Positions 26,201 through 41,200 of a stretch of 64,000 nucleotides of DNA are shown here, in pieces. Position 1 is the first letter of the stretch. Each line of letters starts with the position of its first letter. The notes beneath the pieces were generated by a model. It was not told the DNA's origin, made no database searches, and worked only from the letters and a program-made list of their open reading frames with translations. The DNA lies in the NCBI RefSeq assembly GCF_037392515.1, contig NC_090285.1:7322501-7386500 (forward strand), given 5' to 3'. The stretch comes from Haliotis asinina. Lineage: Eukaryota; Mollusca; Gastropoda; Lepetellida; Haliotidae. The position numbers were made by a program, and so were the translations under genes.

Positions 26201-29200
26201 ATGTATCATGCTAATCAGTTATTACAACTGCATGAGAATATCAAACATCAGGAACACCTTAGAAGTGTGCTGTTCCACCAGGACACTGGGCACATGAACA
26301 AGTCTATTGTCACCAGACAATGGATAACTATAGGTTATCAATTAATTAGTCTTCATCAGCATTCACCAGATAGGGTGGTGACGAATTTCAACCTTTTCTC
26401 AAATCTTTTGGAATTTTCTGTATTGTAGGCATTACACAAATAGTGATGAACTGCTGTTGGTGATTTTTTACACCAATATAAGGAAGCTGTGGCACCGGTG
26501 TTATCCAGACCCTTCTGCAATGTTGGCACAACTGGAGGACCTTAAAGTCTATGTTGAAAAATAATTAGCTTGACCAGTACCGCTCATAGTAGTTAGGGTC
26601 AGAAGTAGCTGACCCCTGACATACTGCTTTACAGTGAAGCTATTTAAGTCTTGCTGTACCTGATATGAGGATGAGCCAGTGAATATCTTCATGCAGACAG
26701 TTGAGTACAGACATGTCGATAGAAGCGTTGTGGTTGCCTGAGTTCAGCCTCTGCTGCTGTAACCTCTGTAACTGGCCATGTAACCGACCTATACGGTCCT
26801 CCAACACCCTGTATCAGAACAGCACACTATATCCTCTCCACTAACAACCACTGGTATGGAATCCTAACAATAATCAAACCATATACACAGAACAGTTAGT
26901 GATTATTTCTGGGATATATTTTGGTACCACACAATTTCATGAAAACCTCTTTAATTCATTCACAATGCCTAATATTTTTGTGCAACATAATCTAAATTAA
27001 ATCTTAATTCATTTTATGTCATTGGTAAGCAATTTAATTTCACTGGTCAGCAAAACCACATGGCACTGAAAAGTACTTTAAAGAGCAAGTATGCTGGAAT
27101 ACAAAGCTAATTTCTGTTATGTTCATGATACTCACTTTGCAAGCAGTGGGATGGTATGTTCAGGAACAACTCGGGCTAGGGCTCCGATACAACATAGTTG
27201 GTCAGAGAACTTGTCTCGGTCGTCCTCCTCTGTATCATCAATCTCCTCATCTTGAGCCAAGGTTCCTCCATTCTGAAAGTAATGTGACATGGATGAAAGC
27301 AGTGTAAAATTTTCATACTCCGCATGCAAAATGGCAGACTTCGAACCTGCATGATTTGGATCTCACAACTGATGGTCTGGATCCAATCAAAGGACATGGA
27401 AATAGTATTGCTGCTTCATAGTACATAGCAAGTCACATCATAAATGTCTGTTACACTGACCATCAGCTGTGTGCGGATTCCTTCTGGGGAACTGATGTGA
27501 CACTGGACATAGGAGTTGAAGATTTCTGTGGAGTGTGGCTTGAGTGCACCATCAGGGAAGGACTTGACATTTGTGGCGAATTGCATCCAGGTGTCCAGCA
27601 TCTTCTCGTACGCCTCCATGTGGATTGTGTCATCCCGGTTCATCTGGAACAGGAATGTGAAATACGACTGGTTTAACATTCAGCTCAGTACAAGTACAAG
27701 GAATTAAAACTCATGGGGACTTTTGCTTAACTCAGTGAAACAAAACCAAGATCTAGGTTCAACAAATGACAACTTACACCTAAAGAGTGAGCGAGTGTGT
27801 GAGTGTGTGAGTAAGTGTGTGTGTGTGTGTCTGTGAGTGAGTGAGTGTGTATGAGTGTGAGTGAGTGTGTGAGTGAGTGAGTGTGAGTGAGTGAGTGAGT
27901 GCGTGAGTGCGTAAGTTTTCCAACAATATCACAGCTGGGGACACCAGGAATATACTTCACATATTGTACCCATGGGGGGAATCGAATTTGGGTCTTTGAT
28001 GTAATGAACTACTAGGCTACCACTGCCCCAAAAAACAAGCAAAACCATGACATACTGCCTCCTCCTTAGCAGCCTCCTTCCCCATTGAGCACGTCAGTCT
28101 GGTCATGTGATCGACGAAAGCCCGGAAGTGCAGCATCGGCAGTTCCATGAAGCATGGCAGTGGGAACATCATGGCTAGATTCTTGAAGCAGTTGGAAATT
28201 CCAAGATGCTCGAAATCTTGAAGACCCAGTCTGCACATACAAACAATAGAATGAACATGTGACACATAGAAACAGACACATGGGGAAAATTATTGAACTC
28301 AGAATACTATGACTTAAAATAAATCGATACATCAATACATCATGAAATCTCTGAGTTGTCGAAGATGAAAACACAGGAAAGACTGTCAAACCCAGGTGAA
28401 GTAAAACTTCTACATATGTCATATTTGGGATTTCACTTTCTTATATGACATATGTTGCATTTGACCACTTTCTAAAATGGCATCGTGTAATCAAAGTAAA
28501 ACTTGTTCTCAAGTATTCAAATATAGAGACAGCCATGTTCAAATGTTTCTCAACAATGTTTGCCAGATCCTGTTGGCAAGATGATCCATATAAATCTGTT
28601 CCTGCCCTACCCTGTGAGAAGCTGAAGGAAGCCATCGATGTAGTGTGCGAGATACTGGATCTTGGCCTTGTCATCAGTAAAGATCTGTCCATTGAGTGAT
28701 GCAAGCTGACTGAGACACTGGGAGGCATGGTGGGCCATTTCAGAGTTGTGGCGAACCTTGTCATAGATCTGAAACATAAGTACCGATACAGAAAAGGTCA
28801 CGTTACGGAAGGAGAATAGTAATATGAAAGACAGAATGTCCTGCCAACAGCTGAAGCACAACAGCTGAAGCACAACAGCTGAAGCACAACAGCTGAAGCA
28901 CAACAGCTGAAGCACAACAGCTGAAGCACAACAACAATGGTAACTTTGGATGGCAACAAATAGAGGTCCATGATCATGATGACCACAGACTGGAACTGAT
29001 GATCACTGAAGCCTGGCACTTAAAGGGAGGCGACTCAGCACAGTAAACAGCACTGATTTCGAAATTTTAAATTCCTAGGTCTTGTGTGTAGAATTATGTG
29101 AGTTAGTAACAATAAGGAAACAGTATCATGTGTGTTTGTTGACAATGCTGCACTAAACAATATTCCAGCTTTATGAAGCTGGTTTATAAATAACCCAGTC

Positions 29201-32200
29201 TGGACTAGAGAATGCAGTGATGCCACTGTGTAAAAAAGATCACCAAACAATTGACGAAGTTGACTTTGGAATCCATTTGGTCACATCTTATGACCACACA
29301 AGGTACAGCCTAATATAAGGAAGAGGTATCCTTTACCTTGAAGAAGAGCCCTAGCACTGTGGGGTCTAGTAGGGTGTCCCTCCATGATGTGTTCGGCTTG
29401 AGGGTGATGTTCTGGTTGATTGAAAAACACCCAACATGTTTTCTGATAACTGTTGAAAGGTAAAGGAGTGGAACACCCAAGGTTTGACTGAATCACAGCA
29501 TACCAACCTTAACTGGCAATATAATACGATACACATGTTTGTCACAGTGAGAATTCCTCTAGCAATATGACGCAACATACTTCTCATTAAATACATCAGT
29601 AAGGACTGAGTGATCACGTTCAGTGACTTGGCTAACAGTGAGGGATGTTGTTCATTATGTCAATCATTGGTTTGTGGGACAGACAAATCAGAGCCTGTGG
29701 TGACATAGTGAAGACTAACGTGCACTGTCAGGCTATGATGACACTTCGCCCACCAAGACACTGAGACTGACCATTCAATCCATGTAAAAATAGACACTTC
29801 TTATGAATTTAGTTGCTTGGCAACAACAATACCTGTGAGTGAGCGAGTGTGAGTTTAGTTGCAACAAGCCCTGAGAAATAGGATAAAGAGGGCTGATGGA
29901 CACAATGGGACAGCACTGTCCGTCAGTCAGCCATTAAGGAGGTGTTGTGAAGGATACATTTAGGAGTGAACTCCCAGCTGAGGACCTGCTCTGTGATGGA
30001 GAGGACACGGTTAAGCACGGCAGTGGCTTCACGGGTCAAGGGGATTGGCTGTGCATTAAGCTCGCTCAACACTTGCATTGAAAACATAAACACCTTCTTG
30101 AGGTCCTTCTCCTGCAATAGAAGTAGAGATGGGCGTGAGGAATGTAGAATACAGGGAAGAGGGATTAGGGAGTCAATGTGTTTGGGTGGTGACACTTGGG
30201 TCAGGAGGTGGGTCCACTTGAGGAGGAGGTGGGTCATAAAAGAAGTGTAATGAGGAGGTTGGGGGTGAGAGACACGGGATGACGAGAAGATGGTGACTGA
30301 GGAGGCACAGGTTGAGAAGGAGGTGGGTCATGAGAGACATTCGATGAGGAGATGGTGGGAAGACTCAATTTGCAGAACTAGGGGATGATATGGGGAACCT
30401 CCATGGATGGAGGTGGTGAAGTGACTTGGAAGGAGGAGTTGTTGGCAGTGGTTTCAGTATCAAGATGAGGGTATAAGGATCATAGTCATGGTACAGTAAC
30501 AGGTTGTGTATCTAAATACAAAAACACATACCACAAACCATCTGTTTCCAAGTCACATATACATTCAAAAACCATAAGATGTTCTTTCTAAGTTTAGAGA
30601 ATGAAGACAACATACCTCGAAAGCTCTCTTACACCGCGTGTGGAACTCCCAAGTGAAACCTACATTGCTGGTCCGACTTGAACTGGAGTATTCGTTGAGG
30701 AGAGCTGTGAGCATGGAGCATGCCACCAGTTGCTAGGTAACAGGAAACATGGTTACTTCCTTTGTCTATTGCAGTATACATTATACATTATACAGTATAC
30801 AGTATTGCATATACAGTATACAACCATGGAAACAATTTTTTCAGTCCAAAAAATATTTTCGGATTTTGCACCTAGTCCTGCTCGAACAAGACAAAAATGT
30901 TTCTTTTTTTCTAACAGTTTTATGTAGTTATAATTTGTAGAATACTTAAAGGATGACAATCTGTTCCAAAACATTGTTGTTTAATGATACCTGTCATTGA
31001 TGAATAATGCCTATTTTGGTGTAGAATCGTATGGTCTGTAACATGTGACACGTGTATGACACAAAAACATTATGGTGCCAACTATTTTCCTGTTTCGTAA
31101 CAAGGTCTTGTGTAAGAATCTTGCAGATCATTTGGTTACCATGGTAACATTTCCACTGCTTATAAGCTGGGTAACATCCGCAAAGAGGCTGTCACAGCCA
31201 GTGCCCTTGGTGTCGAGTGTTCCGCGTTTGAGGATGACGGCCACTGTCTGAAGGATCTGCTCTCTCACGTAACTCTGGAGGCTAGTAGAAAAATAAACAT
31301 ACCTTAACATTCAAACAGCATAGCATCCAATAGCACTGCACTCAAATACCATAACTTATTTTACCATTTCTTATTCACATACTCAATTTAGTTACAATAT
31401 ATTTGCATATTTACCTAATATTCTTTGTAATGTATCCAAGAAGGAAGGATCGGAGTGATTCCACATCCTCTGCTGAGAGCAGCGTCCATTCTCTGACGAT
31501 CCCCTCCTTGATAGTAGTTGCCGACTGGAACAGGACATAGTCATTCTTGCTGGTCTCTGCAAGAGGAACATGGTTGGAAGAGAACAAAAACACTGTCTGA
31601 TACTAGACTATGTAGTTATTTAGGAGATAAACATCAAATGTTGAACTACTTCTGGCTGTTACTGAGTATCTGAAGCATGGGCAATCATTTGGAACCGACA
31701 ACAGAACATGGTGACTTTGGGTTTGCCATTGTGGGTATGTGTAACTGTGGACACCAAAGGAGCTATAATCAGATGTTCTATGACACAGCTGCCTCTTCAA
31801 ACTCAAATCATCTGTTGGGTGCATACGTGAGTTTAGATTTATGCTGCACTCATCAATATTCCAGCTTTATGGCGGCAGTCCGTAAATAATCGAGTCTGGG
31901 CCAGACAATGCAGTGATCAACACCATGAGCATCAATCTACCCAACTGGTCAGCAATGACATATGTCAAACAAGTCAGCAAGTCTGACCACTTGATCCCAT
32001 TTGTCGCCTATCACGACACGCATGGGTTACTGATGATCAATTCTAACCTGGATCTTCATGGTCTTTCACGCATATTTACATCTTATACTCATGACTTATA
32101 TGATTTAAATGTTAGTGCTAACAAGAACTTTAATGATTGGCTGCACACTACTGATCATGTTGGTTAGTATATCAATGCAAGATGGTATAGATGATCAAAT

Positions 32201-35200
32201 GAAATTCGAACAAACCTGTAGAGGTTGCAGATTCTTGTGACAGTTGTAACCATATTTTGAATAAAAAATATGTACAAAACAAAAACGTTTTTGTCTTGTG
32301 AGACCACCCCTACCGAGGCCCCTGGACCCGTGACAGCCAAGAGCAGGTAACTCCAAAGCTATAGCCTCAAACCAAACACTTCCGTTCTGTGATGAATACA
32401 GACAGAATGTGGGGAGGCGGGTGGCCGTACACCAAGGAGGACTCTATTCAAAGAATCTGCAACCTCTACAGGTTTGTTTGATTTTTTTTCATAGAGATCA
32501 TCCTTTGGGTACTTCATAAGACAGACTCCTAAAGACTGATCATAGGGAGAGGCATTCTGTCTGCCTATAAACCTGACACAAGATGATAGCCTTTATTACA
32601 GACAGTAAGTAACAAGGAATCACACTTACCTGGTCACGTGACCATAATCGCCTTACGGCGGGATGTGGACCAGGGCCAGGACATAAGATGGTTTAAATAA
32701 CCCAATAATATCTCAAGGTGCCGATTTCTCCCCCCTCCAACCCGTCCCTTTTTTCTTGTAGAAAACAGGAACCAAGACAAGACTGATACAACTCAGAGAC
32801 CACTCTCTCTGGCACCGGGAAGGTGCTTGGGAAGTCTCGAAACAGTCTAGACTAGAAATACCGCCACCATAAAAGAGCCCACCACCGGGATAAAAGATGG
32901 AAAGTATATGTTAAAAACCACCACCAGTCTGATTGCTTCAGCTACATCATCAATGGGAGTTCGAACCCTGTCCACTCGTGAGAACTGACTGACCAAACCG
33001 AGCATGCTCGCTGGGTAGTCTGTCCAACTGGTAATGATGGATGAACATGCTCGGCCGGCTCCAAATACCCGCGGAGCAGATCTCCTCAATGGGCAGGGCT
33101 GCCGCATATGCCCTAGACGTCCCCACTGCCCTAACTGAATAGGCCTTCAAACCTTCACGGGGTCTACGACCTTTTGAGGTGTATCCCATACAAATGGCAG
33201 AGACAAGCCACCTAGAGATGGTCTGCTTGTTCGCCGGAAGGCCAGCCTTACCATAACCATAAGCAGCAGAACAACTGATCAATCTTCCGACTGTTCTTTG
33301 TTTATTTGATATAAGCCTTAAGGGTCTTATGGACATCTAAGATGTTAGCACGTCAAAAAGAAGTACCGGGTGGTGAAGGCTGCGTAATAGGCGCCATTAC
33401 ATGAAAGGTGCTATCTCTCTTAGGACGGTAAGTATCTGGCAATCTGATGCTAACTCTATCCTTGTATAAAACAGTCAACCCCAGGTTAGCGAACATCGCA
33501 TGTGTGTCGCCTGCCCATCTACCAGAAGTTATCGCCACAAGAAAAGCAGTCTCCATGTCAACAGCTGGCGGGAAAGAACCGACAACTGGACAACCAATCA
33601 AGAACAATTGCCATGTCCCACAAGGGACTAATCCACCAGATAGCCGGATGGATGCTGTCCACGCCAGCTAGAAAGCGCTGAACCAGAGGGTGCTGCCCCA
33701 ACAATGCACCGTCAACAGGAATATGGAAGGCAGAAATTGCTGTGGAGTATCCCCTAACTGTTGAAGCGGACAGACCGGTTTCCAACCTAGACCGTAGGAA
33801 CTCCAAAACATATTAAATCTGCAGAAAAGGGATCGAGAATCCCCCTGTTGACACATCAGCGCACGTAACAGGCCCATCTATCCTCAAAATGAACGTTTGT
33901 CAATTCCTTCCGTGAAGCCAGAATTGTGTCTGCACCTGATGCAGGAATTCCTCTCGCTTGGAGGCGATTCTTGGGAGACAGACGGGTAACACCTGAATGT
34001 CGAACTGGTCGCATCACATCAGAAACTGCCAATCCACCTGAAGGAGGGACGGAGACCCTGTGTCGCCTTGCTTCAGGATAAACATCATGGCGGTTTGGTT
34101 GTCCATCTCCAGACAGACCACCTGACCCAGTTCTGACTCCACGAAGCTTTCGAACACATGGCAGACTGCTCTCAATTCCAACACATTGATGTGGAGGTGC
34201 TCGGACCAACAGCCCAATACTGATAGTTGGCCTAGGATGCATCCCCAAGTCGTATCCTCAACCCTGCACACCAGACCACGTCCACTGTAGCCGCCATATT
34301 GCCCAACAGATGAAACCAAGTTCTCGCTGTGGCCCTTGGGGACTCAAGGAACTGAGAAACAGTCCTCTGGACTTTGACAATGCGGTCTGGGGCTAGGGAA
34401 ACAATCCCCCTGTGCCGTATTGATCTGTGCTCCCAAGAACACCAGATCCTGTGTAGGGGTCAGGTCTGATTTATTGAGATTGATCATTCAGCCAAGCTTT
34501 AACAGGATGTCCAACATTTGCTGTGTGGAACTGTGTGGAACCGTGTGATAAGAGGTGCCCTAGGGCCCTTGAGAACCAATCGTCCAGGTACGGATGACAT
34601 CATCTACCCTGTGACCTGGCTAGCTGAGCTGGGATCAACATAAGTTTGGTGAACACCCTCAGCGCCCTCCCGTCAAAAGAAAACTGAAGGTATTTCTTGA
34701 ACTCGGGGTGTATTGGAAGATGGAGGTAAGCGTCCTTGAGATGAATTGACGTAAGCCAATCCCCTGTCTCTACGGAGGAGATCACTGAGCGGAGTGTCTC
34801 CATCCTGAAGGATGGAACCTTTATGAGCTTGTTCAGCCCCCTGGGATTCAGAATGGGTCTGACCCATCCGTCCTTCTTGGTCAGGCTTCCCTTTGCCCGA
34901 AATTGCTGCTGTGACAATGTAAAACCTTTGCCCTTTCCTTTTGCCCTCTTGCTTCGTTTGTGCTGTAACGGGCAGCCCATTTAGCACCATCCTATCCTTT
35001 CCCTTCCCCTGCGCAGAAGGATATGCCAAAGCAAGAGTGAGTGGCAGTTAGCGAGACGAGGAGGGTTGCTCTAACAAGGGCTTAGAGTCCTTGAAAGTGC
35101 TAACAGCCTCCACGGCCTCCTGCACAACCTGCAAAGCCCCAGGGAACAGGGAGGACCACAAGGAATAGGGCAATGGACGAAGTGCCTGCTGCGTAGCAGG

Positions 35201-38200
35201 AGAGTACCTGGCTATGGAAAGCCATAACCGGTGTATACCCATGACGGCACCCATCATCTGACTGGCACAGCACCTAATGCTGTCCCGCGCCAGATGAGAA
35301 TGCATGTCTGTAAGCTGCTTCCCTAACACTGTCGATGGAGATTCGTCAAAAGTGCTCCCTTGGTCCATCAACTGTTCCAGCAAGGCTGACAGGTAAACTG
35401 AATGGAACTCTCAGCTACTGGGTCGCACACCTATATATTTCCTCGAAGGAACGATAGGCGGAGCTAAACGCTGGAGCGGAAGCAGAGAAGGGAGGCAGCT
35501 GCCGGCCCTGTCTGGCCGAAGCCAAGGAAGAGGAAGAAGGCCCCCCAGGTTGACCGAGGCGTACACACATTTGTCCACCAATGGCGGTTCGAAAAGTGCA
35601 TCCTCATCCAGCTGGTATCGACGGCAGATCTCTGGGAGATCAAAGTGCCTGTGAGCGCCAGACAGGAGAGGATTCTTTATCTCCCCGACCAGCGATGAAA
35701 GGATGCGCAGACTCGAACTCCTCCTAGCCCCTTTCCTCCTCCATATCTACCTCATCACACTCCTCAGACAAGGAGCCATCATCATAAAGTGAACCTATCG
35801 TGGGCGCAACCAAGGTCGAATACGAGGGAGTCAAAGGACTTGACTCGCCCCTGCCACAGCCCGAACCAGGTCGCCTGGGTACCTGGGAAGAGTCCCCCAA
35901 TGGTGGAATTCCTGATAGCCCAGGGAGAGGACGGGGTGGTGAGACGCCCAGGGGCTGAGCAGCACTAGGCTGCTTGCCCGCTGAGGCACTAGGCGCGCTC
36001 AGGGAAAGACCAGAGCCACTGGCACTGGATGTCTGTTCCCTGCTTGCCCCTTAGGGCAAGCTAGAGCCGACTGCCCTGGGCATATCTGAGATAGTCGGAG
36101 ATACACTTAACGGTTGCCCTGAGGGAGGAGGATTCCCAAACCAAAGCCTGGGTCGCAGCCTTCCCCAACCGAAGCACCTTGCCCGTACAAAGCTGCCTGG
36201 GTGTTGAGATCCTTGCGGAACCTGGACAACGCTGAGTTGATCAACAGTTGGACTGACGACATTTGCTGTTGAAACAAAGCATTAAACCATCCATAGATAC
36301 TAAAGCTGGTTGTGAAACAGAGAGTGGTGCAGTGGGGACAGATACAGGAGGAGGGGAGGGGTCCCCAGCGACCCTGGCCTTTTTTGCTGAACCCTCCGTA
36401 GAGGATGAAGCCCCTTTCTTTTCATGGGACCTTTTGGACGGAGGGTCCTGTGCCCAAATGTCTCCCCTCCCACCTCCTTAAGTAGGTTGGTGCAAAATAG
36501 AAAATCCGCATGTCTGGATTTCTGCGTCTGTTGAGTAAACCCAGCGCACACCTCTCATGCTTGGTCATCGTGGTGGCACTCCACCAGACACCTAAGACAG
36601 GCATCATGAAGATCCTTAGCAGGGATCGAGGATTTGCATGTACAGCAGGTTTTCAACTGCAAACAAACAAACGCAACCTACTAATGTGTGTAATGTAACA
36701 TGACATGACACAAACATGCATGGGCGACAAGCTATCTAACTAATACTATGTATGTAGACTAGTGAAAGCAAAGTGCCAACAACAACCTAACACATAAAAG
36801 GTTGAAGAATATAATAATAATTTGTATTAACAACTACCAGCTGCATAATATGCTTAATTATATAAACACGCCACAGAAAGACTTACCGTAGCACATGGTA
36901 AACAATTTGGCATGAAAAAATTCCTGTCCCCAAATTGGCAGGCCCTGTGGGCGAGCAAGTGGGGACAAGAAATAGTTACAACATGTCTCGACAAATCGGA
37001 CAGACCACGGTGACGTCAGTGTTTTGATCATGTGAAGTGCCCGAGTACTTCCGGTAGGCAGAAGTTAAACATAAACACCAGAGAACCACACAAACTGCAT
37101 ACATTTGATCGTTGACTTTTCATACGTAACAACTCTTCCCGTTCTGTATTTCTTTTGGTGTGTTGCGTAATTAGACAAGTACACAACCTTTATCTTTGTA
37201 AAACATTTGTGCAAAGTATCATATTCACAATATCCAGATTTCATACTTCAGTACTCTGGCCCAATACTGCAATTCTTCGTTTTTTAAGCAAAAATGTAAT
37301 GCAAAAACTCCCAAGTGTTTGTCTCGCATTTCTTTCAAACAATACAAATTTTAAACAAATAATCCCTCACATCCTGTTTCTTTGCTTACATGTTGTCACA
37401 GAGTCAATGATATAATCAGGAAAGGTGACTAATCTGCCTCACCTGCCAGTCATACATGTTACATAAACACCACTCCAAACCTTCCTTGTCAACTATAACA
37501 ACACATGCATCTACAGTTCAAAAGTCTTTCAATGGCATTGAGTGACCATTTCATCACAGCTTTGCCTTCTTACGAAAACAGATAAAGAAGTAGCTTTGAT
37601 CTAAGCTAAGTCTTTAAATGGCATTGAGTTATCATGTCATCACATTAATTCCTACTTACAAATAACACACACAAAAGCAGCCTTGATCTATGCTAATCTC
37701 ATCAACAGGGTGGTTTCAAAACTTTCCAGACACACTTGTGGTAGACATCAGCAATATATTCTTTATTCCTAACAATCCAGTATGTAACTTGAACAGTCAT
37801 CTCACAAACATAATTTTCTCTTAGCAGACATCCAGCAAACACAGAGGTGATTTGCCATCGACATTGTGGTACTGTATCGGAAAAAGGGGTCCACTTTCCA
37901 CATATTCATATGCTTTCAGTGACTTGAAGGCTTTCATAGATTCGAGGGTGAGCTGACCTGGGGTGTCTATCAGATAGAAATAAAATCTTAAGTACATAAT
38001 CCAACCATTCTTTGCCTTTCACGCTACACCGGTTGCCATCGTTATCATCAGCCATTGTGGCTTCCTGCCTACCCATGTATGAGTGAGCGTGGTTTGTGAC
38101 GTCACTTCCGTAAACATATGGACACCGCTATAGCACTGTAAAAACGATTTCTAGAGCACCCATGTGTCTAATACAGAAATCATACATACAGTCTGAGTCT

Positions 38201-41200
38201 CAGCGCTACTCATCTTGCTACAAGAAGAACTTCAGTGAAACTTGGTTGGAACACATCCATGCTGACAAGCGACAGAAAAGAAAGTGTTTGGTTTGTGGCT
38301 ATAACTTAGGAGTTACCTGCTCTTGGCCGTGACGGGTCCAGGAGGCCCAGTTGGGGTGGTCTCATGAGAAAAAAATGTTGTTTTTGTTTTGTACATATTT
38401 TGTATTCAAAATATGGTTACAACTGTTGCAAGAAATAAAAGAACATTTTAATGCTTATAAGTACCCTAAGGAGGATTGACTGTCAGTTACCATACGAGAC
38501 AAGTTTTCTGGATGTGCAACTTTATTATTTACATACAATGTTTGTGGGCTAAGACTTGCCCTTTCAACAGGTGAATGAATCAGTTACCAACTCACCTAAA
38601 ATGTATCTACAAATGCTATATGGCAGCTTCCGCTTGCGGAAATCCAAGATGACTCTCTCGGCAGCCTGCCTCTGTTCTGGAGTCACTATGTTTGGAGCAG
38701 CCTGTAAACACAGACAGAAATATGTGCTCATGCTGTACTCGACTCTACAGACCACTATAATCATGACCGTGGAAGTTAAACATAAGAGTTATAACAAGGA
38801 ACAATTTACCACGAATTCTGAGCACTGATTATCCTTGTTAAACTTGTGTAAAGCAATATTCAGACATGAGGTTGGAAATTTCTAAAAACACTCATGGATA
38901 AAAATGATCAAAGCTGACTTTGTCAAACTCTGCTGTGTCCAGCTTTATTCCTTCTTACAGGGCTCCAAATAATGACAGTATTGGTGTATGTACGGAAAAA
39001 AAATAAGCATGATACGGTGAAAATTTAGAAAACATAGTAGATATGCACCACAACAATGGTGTACGGTCATAAAGATCATTTACAGATGTATTTATCTAAA
39101 ACTTATCTAAATTAAGTGATAGCGACAGCGATATGCGATAGCGATAGGGGTTTCCCTTGTTGTGTTATGGGAATCTTGGCTGCTGAAGAAACCATGTACT
39201 GCAGCAAATCATCTCGCTTAAATTTGATTGGTCCAAATTGTGCACGTGCATGTAAACATGGCTTCAAAGAAACAAATTACATGTTTCTTTCAGAGACAAA
39301 ACTGCCTTGATGACTTGTAAACAGTCAAGTAATCATATTGCTGTACAAATAATGAATCAACTGCTTGCTACATTAGTATCAAGTCTTCGTTATGTTGTAG
39401 TCACACAGGCAGTTCAAACTACAACAAAAAAGAAACCGTAAAAATACTACCCATGGCTCAAAATCGTTGTTACTGATACTGTGATTGAAAATTGTTCTGT
39501 CCACTGTGTAAAAGTGCGTAGAAACATAATGTTATGGTTTCTACTGAATAGTGTGATGTACAAATTTCACCCATTAATAAGCATTACAAACAATAAAAGC
39601 ATAAACCTGCAATTCTGTCAAGTTTGAACCGTACATGGACAAGTACTTCTTCTGAAAAATTACTGACTGAGATTTTAACAATATTCCAGCAATATCAAGG
39701 AAAGGAACACCAGAAATGGGCTTCACACATTGTACCCGTGTGGGGATTCGAACACAGGTCTGTGACGTGACAAGCCAATGCCTTAGACACTAAGCTGTCC
39801 CACCATCCTTCTAATGAATTAAATAAAACTAACAGTAATTACAAGGATTATGGAGATAATGGCATAACACTTGAACTTGCTTTGTTCAGCGTCACAGACG
39901 TTAACATTGAGTGAAATCCTCAAGCACTGATTCCAATCGTTAAAAAGTATTGTATGATCATGATGATGAGTTAAGATGTTATTCACATTTGCTTAATTTT
40001 CATTCCAGGACTGAGACAAATAGTCATTGTGATTGAAGCTGTACTTGTAGCATATAGCTTACTATAATTGACATTTAACTTTAAATGTTTCAATCTTTCA
40101 ATTTCAGTTAGAATGACCAGTCCTTCTGACTGGTGTAACATTTTGCCTAAACATTTTTGTAACAAACCGTAACAGAAACAACAAGGTAGTATTTTATTGT
40201 TTATCGACCTCTTTAAACTAAAGAAGCAATGTTGTGATGCAATCGTGAAACAAAACACAACATTACGGATATTCAATTAAATTCACTACAGTAATGTAAA
40301 TGTATTCTTAAGTATTCCAAATTGATTTTGAAAAATTGTATGGAGTCATGAACTTAAATACTTATATAAGTTTTCCATTTTAAAAAACAAAATTTACATG
40401 TGGGAATGTTCTGACTAGGCAAATTTGCCAGAAACCTGACAAACCAAGCCTAACACCTGTCCCTAGTGAAAGCAATATGAATTTAGGCATATAATGTAGA
40501 AAACTCTATTAAAATGAAACCAAATTAGCTGCAATGGAACAACATAAACATGATTAAAAACAAATACTAACTGTCAAAAAGGTCACAGTTCAACTGAATG
40601 CTTTCATAGTTAAACAAGGATGAAAATGAATTCGTGTCAATGTTACAATGTTTCAGATAAATAAGTAAATGTGTACACAGGGGTTAAAAACTCCCATCAC
40701 CTGACGCCCAGGCTAAGTCAGTTTTCAGTTTGGGCAATCAAATAATGGTATCTTCCTTGTCTGTTGGCTACTAGATAATTTCTGCTTACAGTTTCAATCT
40801 GCAATTAAACTTTGATTTCATATCATATCTGCTAAAAATGAATCTACTGAATTTCACAATGATAATCTGGTCACCAATGCTGTGCTTCCGCAGCACCTGA
40901 CTGAACTAAAAAAACATTTACCTGTACATTTTATGTCCTCCAAATATCATTCATGTTCACATGCAAGGTGAATTTGAGATGGTGTTTAAAGATGTTCAAA
41001 CCAATTCCAAATTAACATTTAGATAGGTAACATCACATGACATTTAACATAACCTTATAAAACTGTACACTTACAACATGACATCAAACTTTGTTTTCAT
41101 ATTTTACTTTTCAAAACATGAATCCTAAATATAGATAACAATTAAATAACAAACCTAACGATCATAAATGAAATTCTAATGCCAAATATATCCGCTCATA

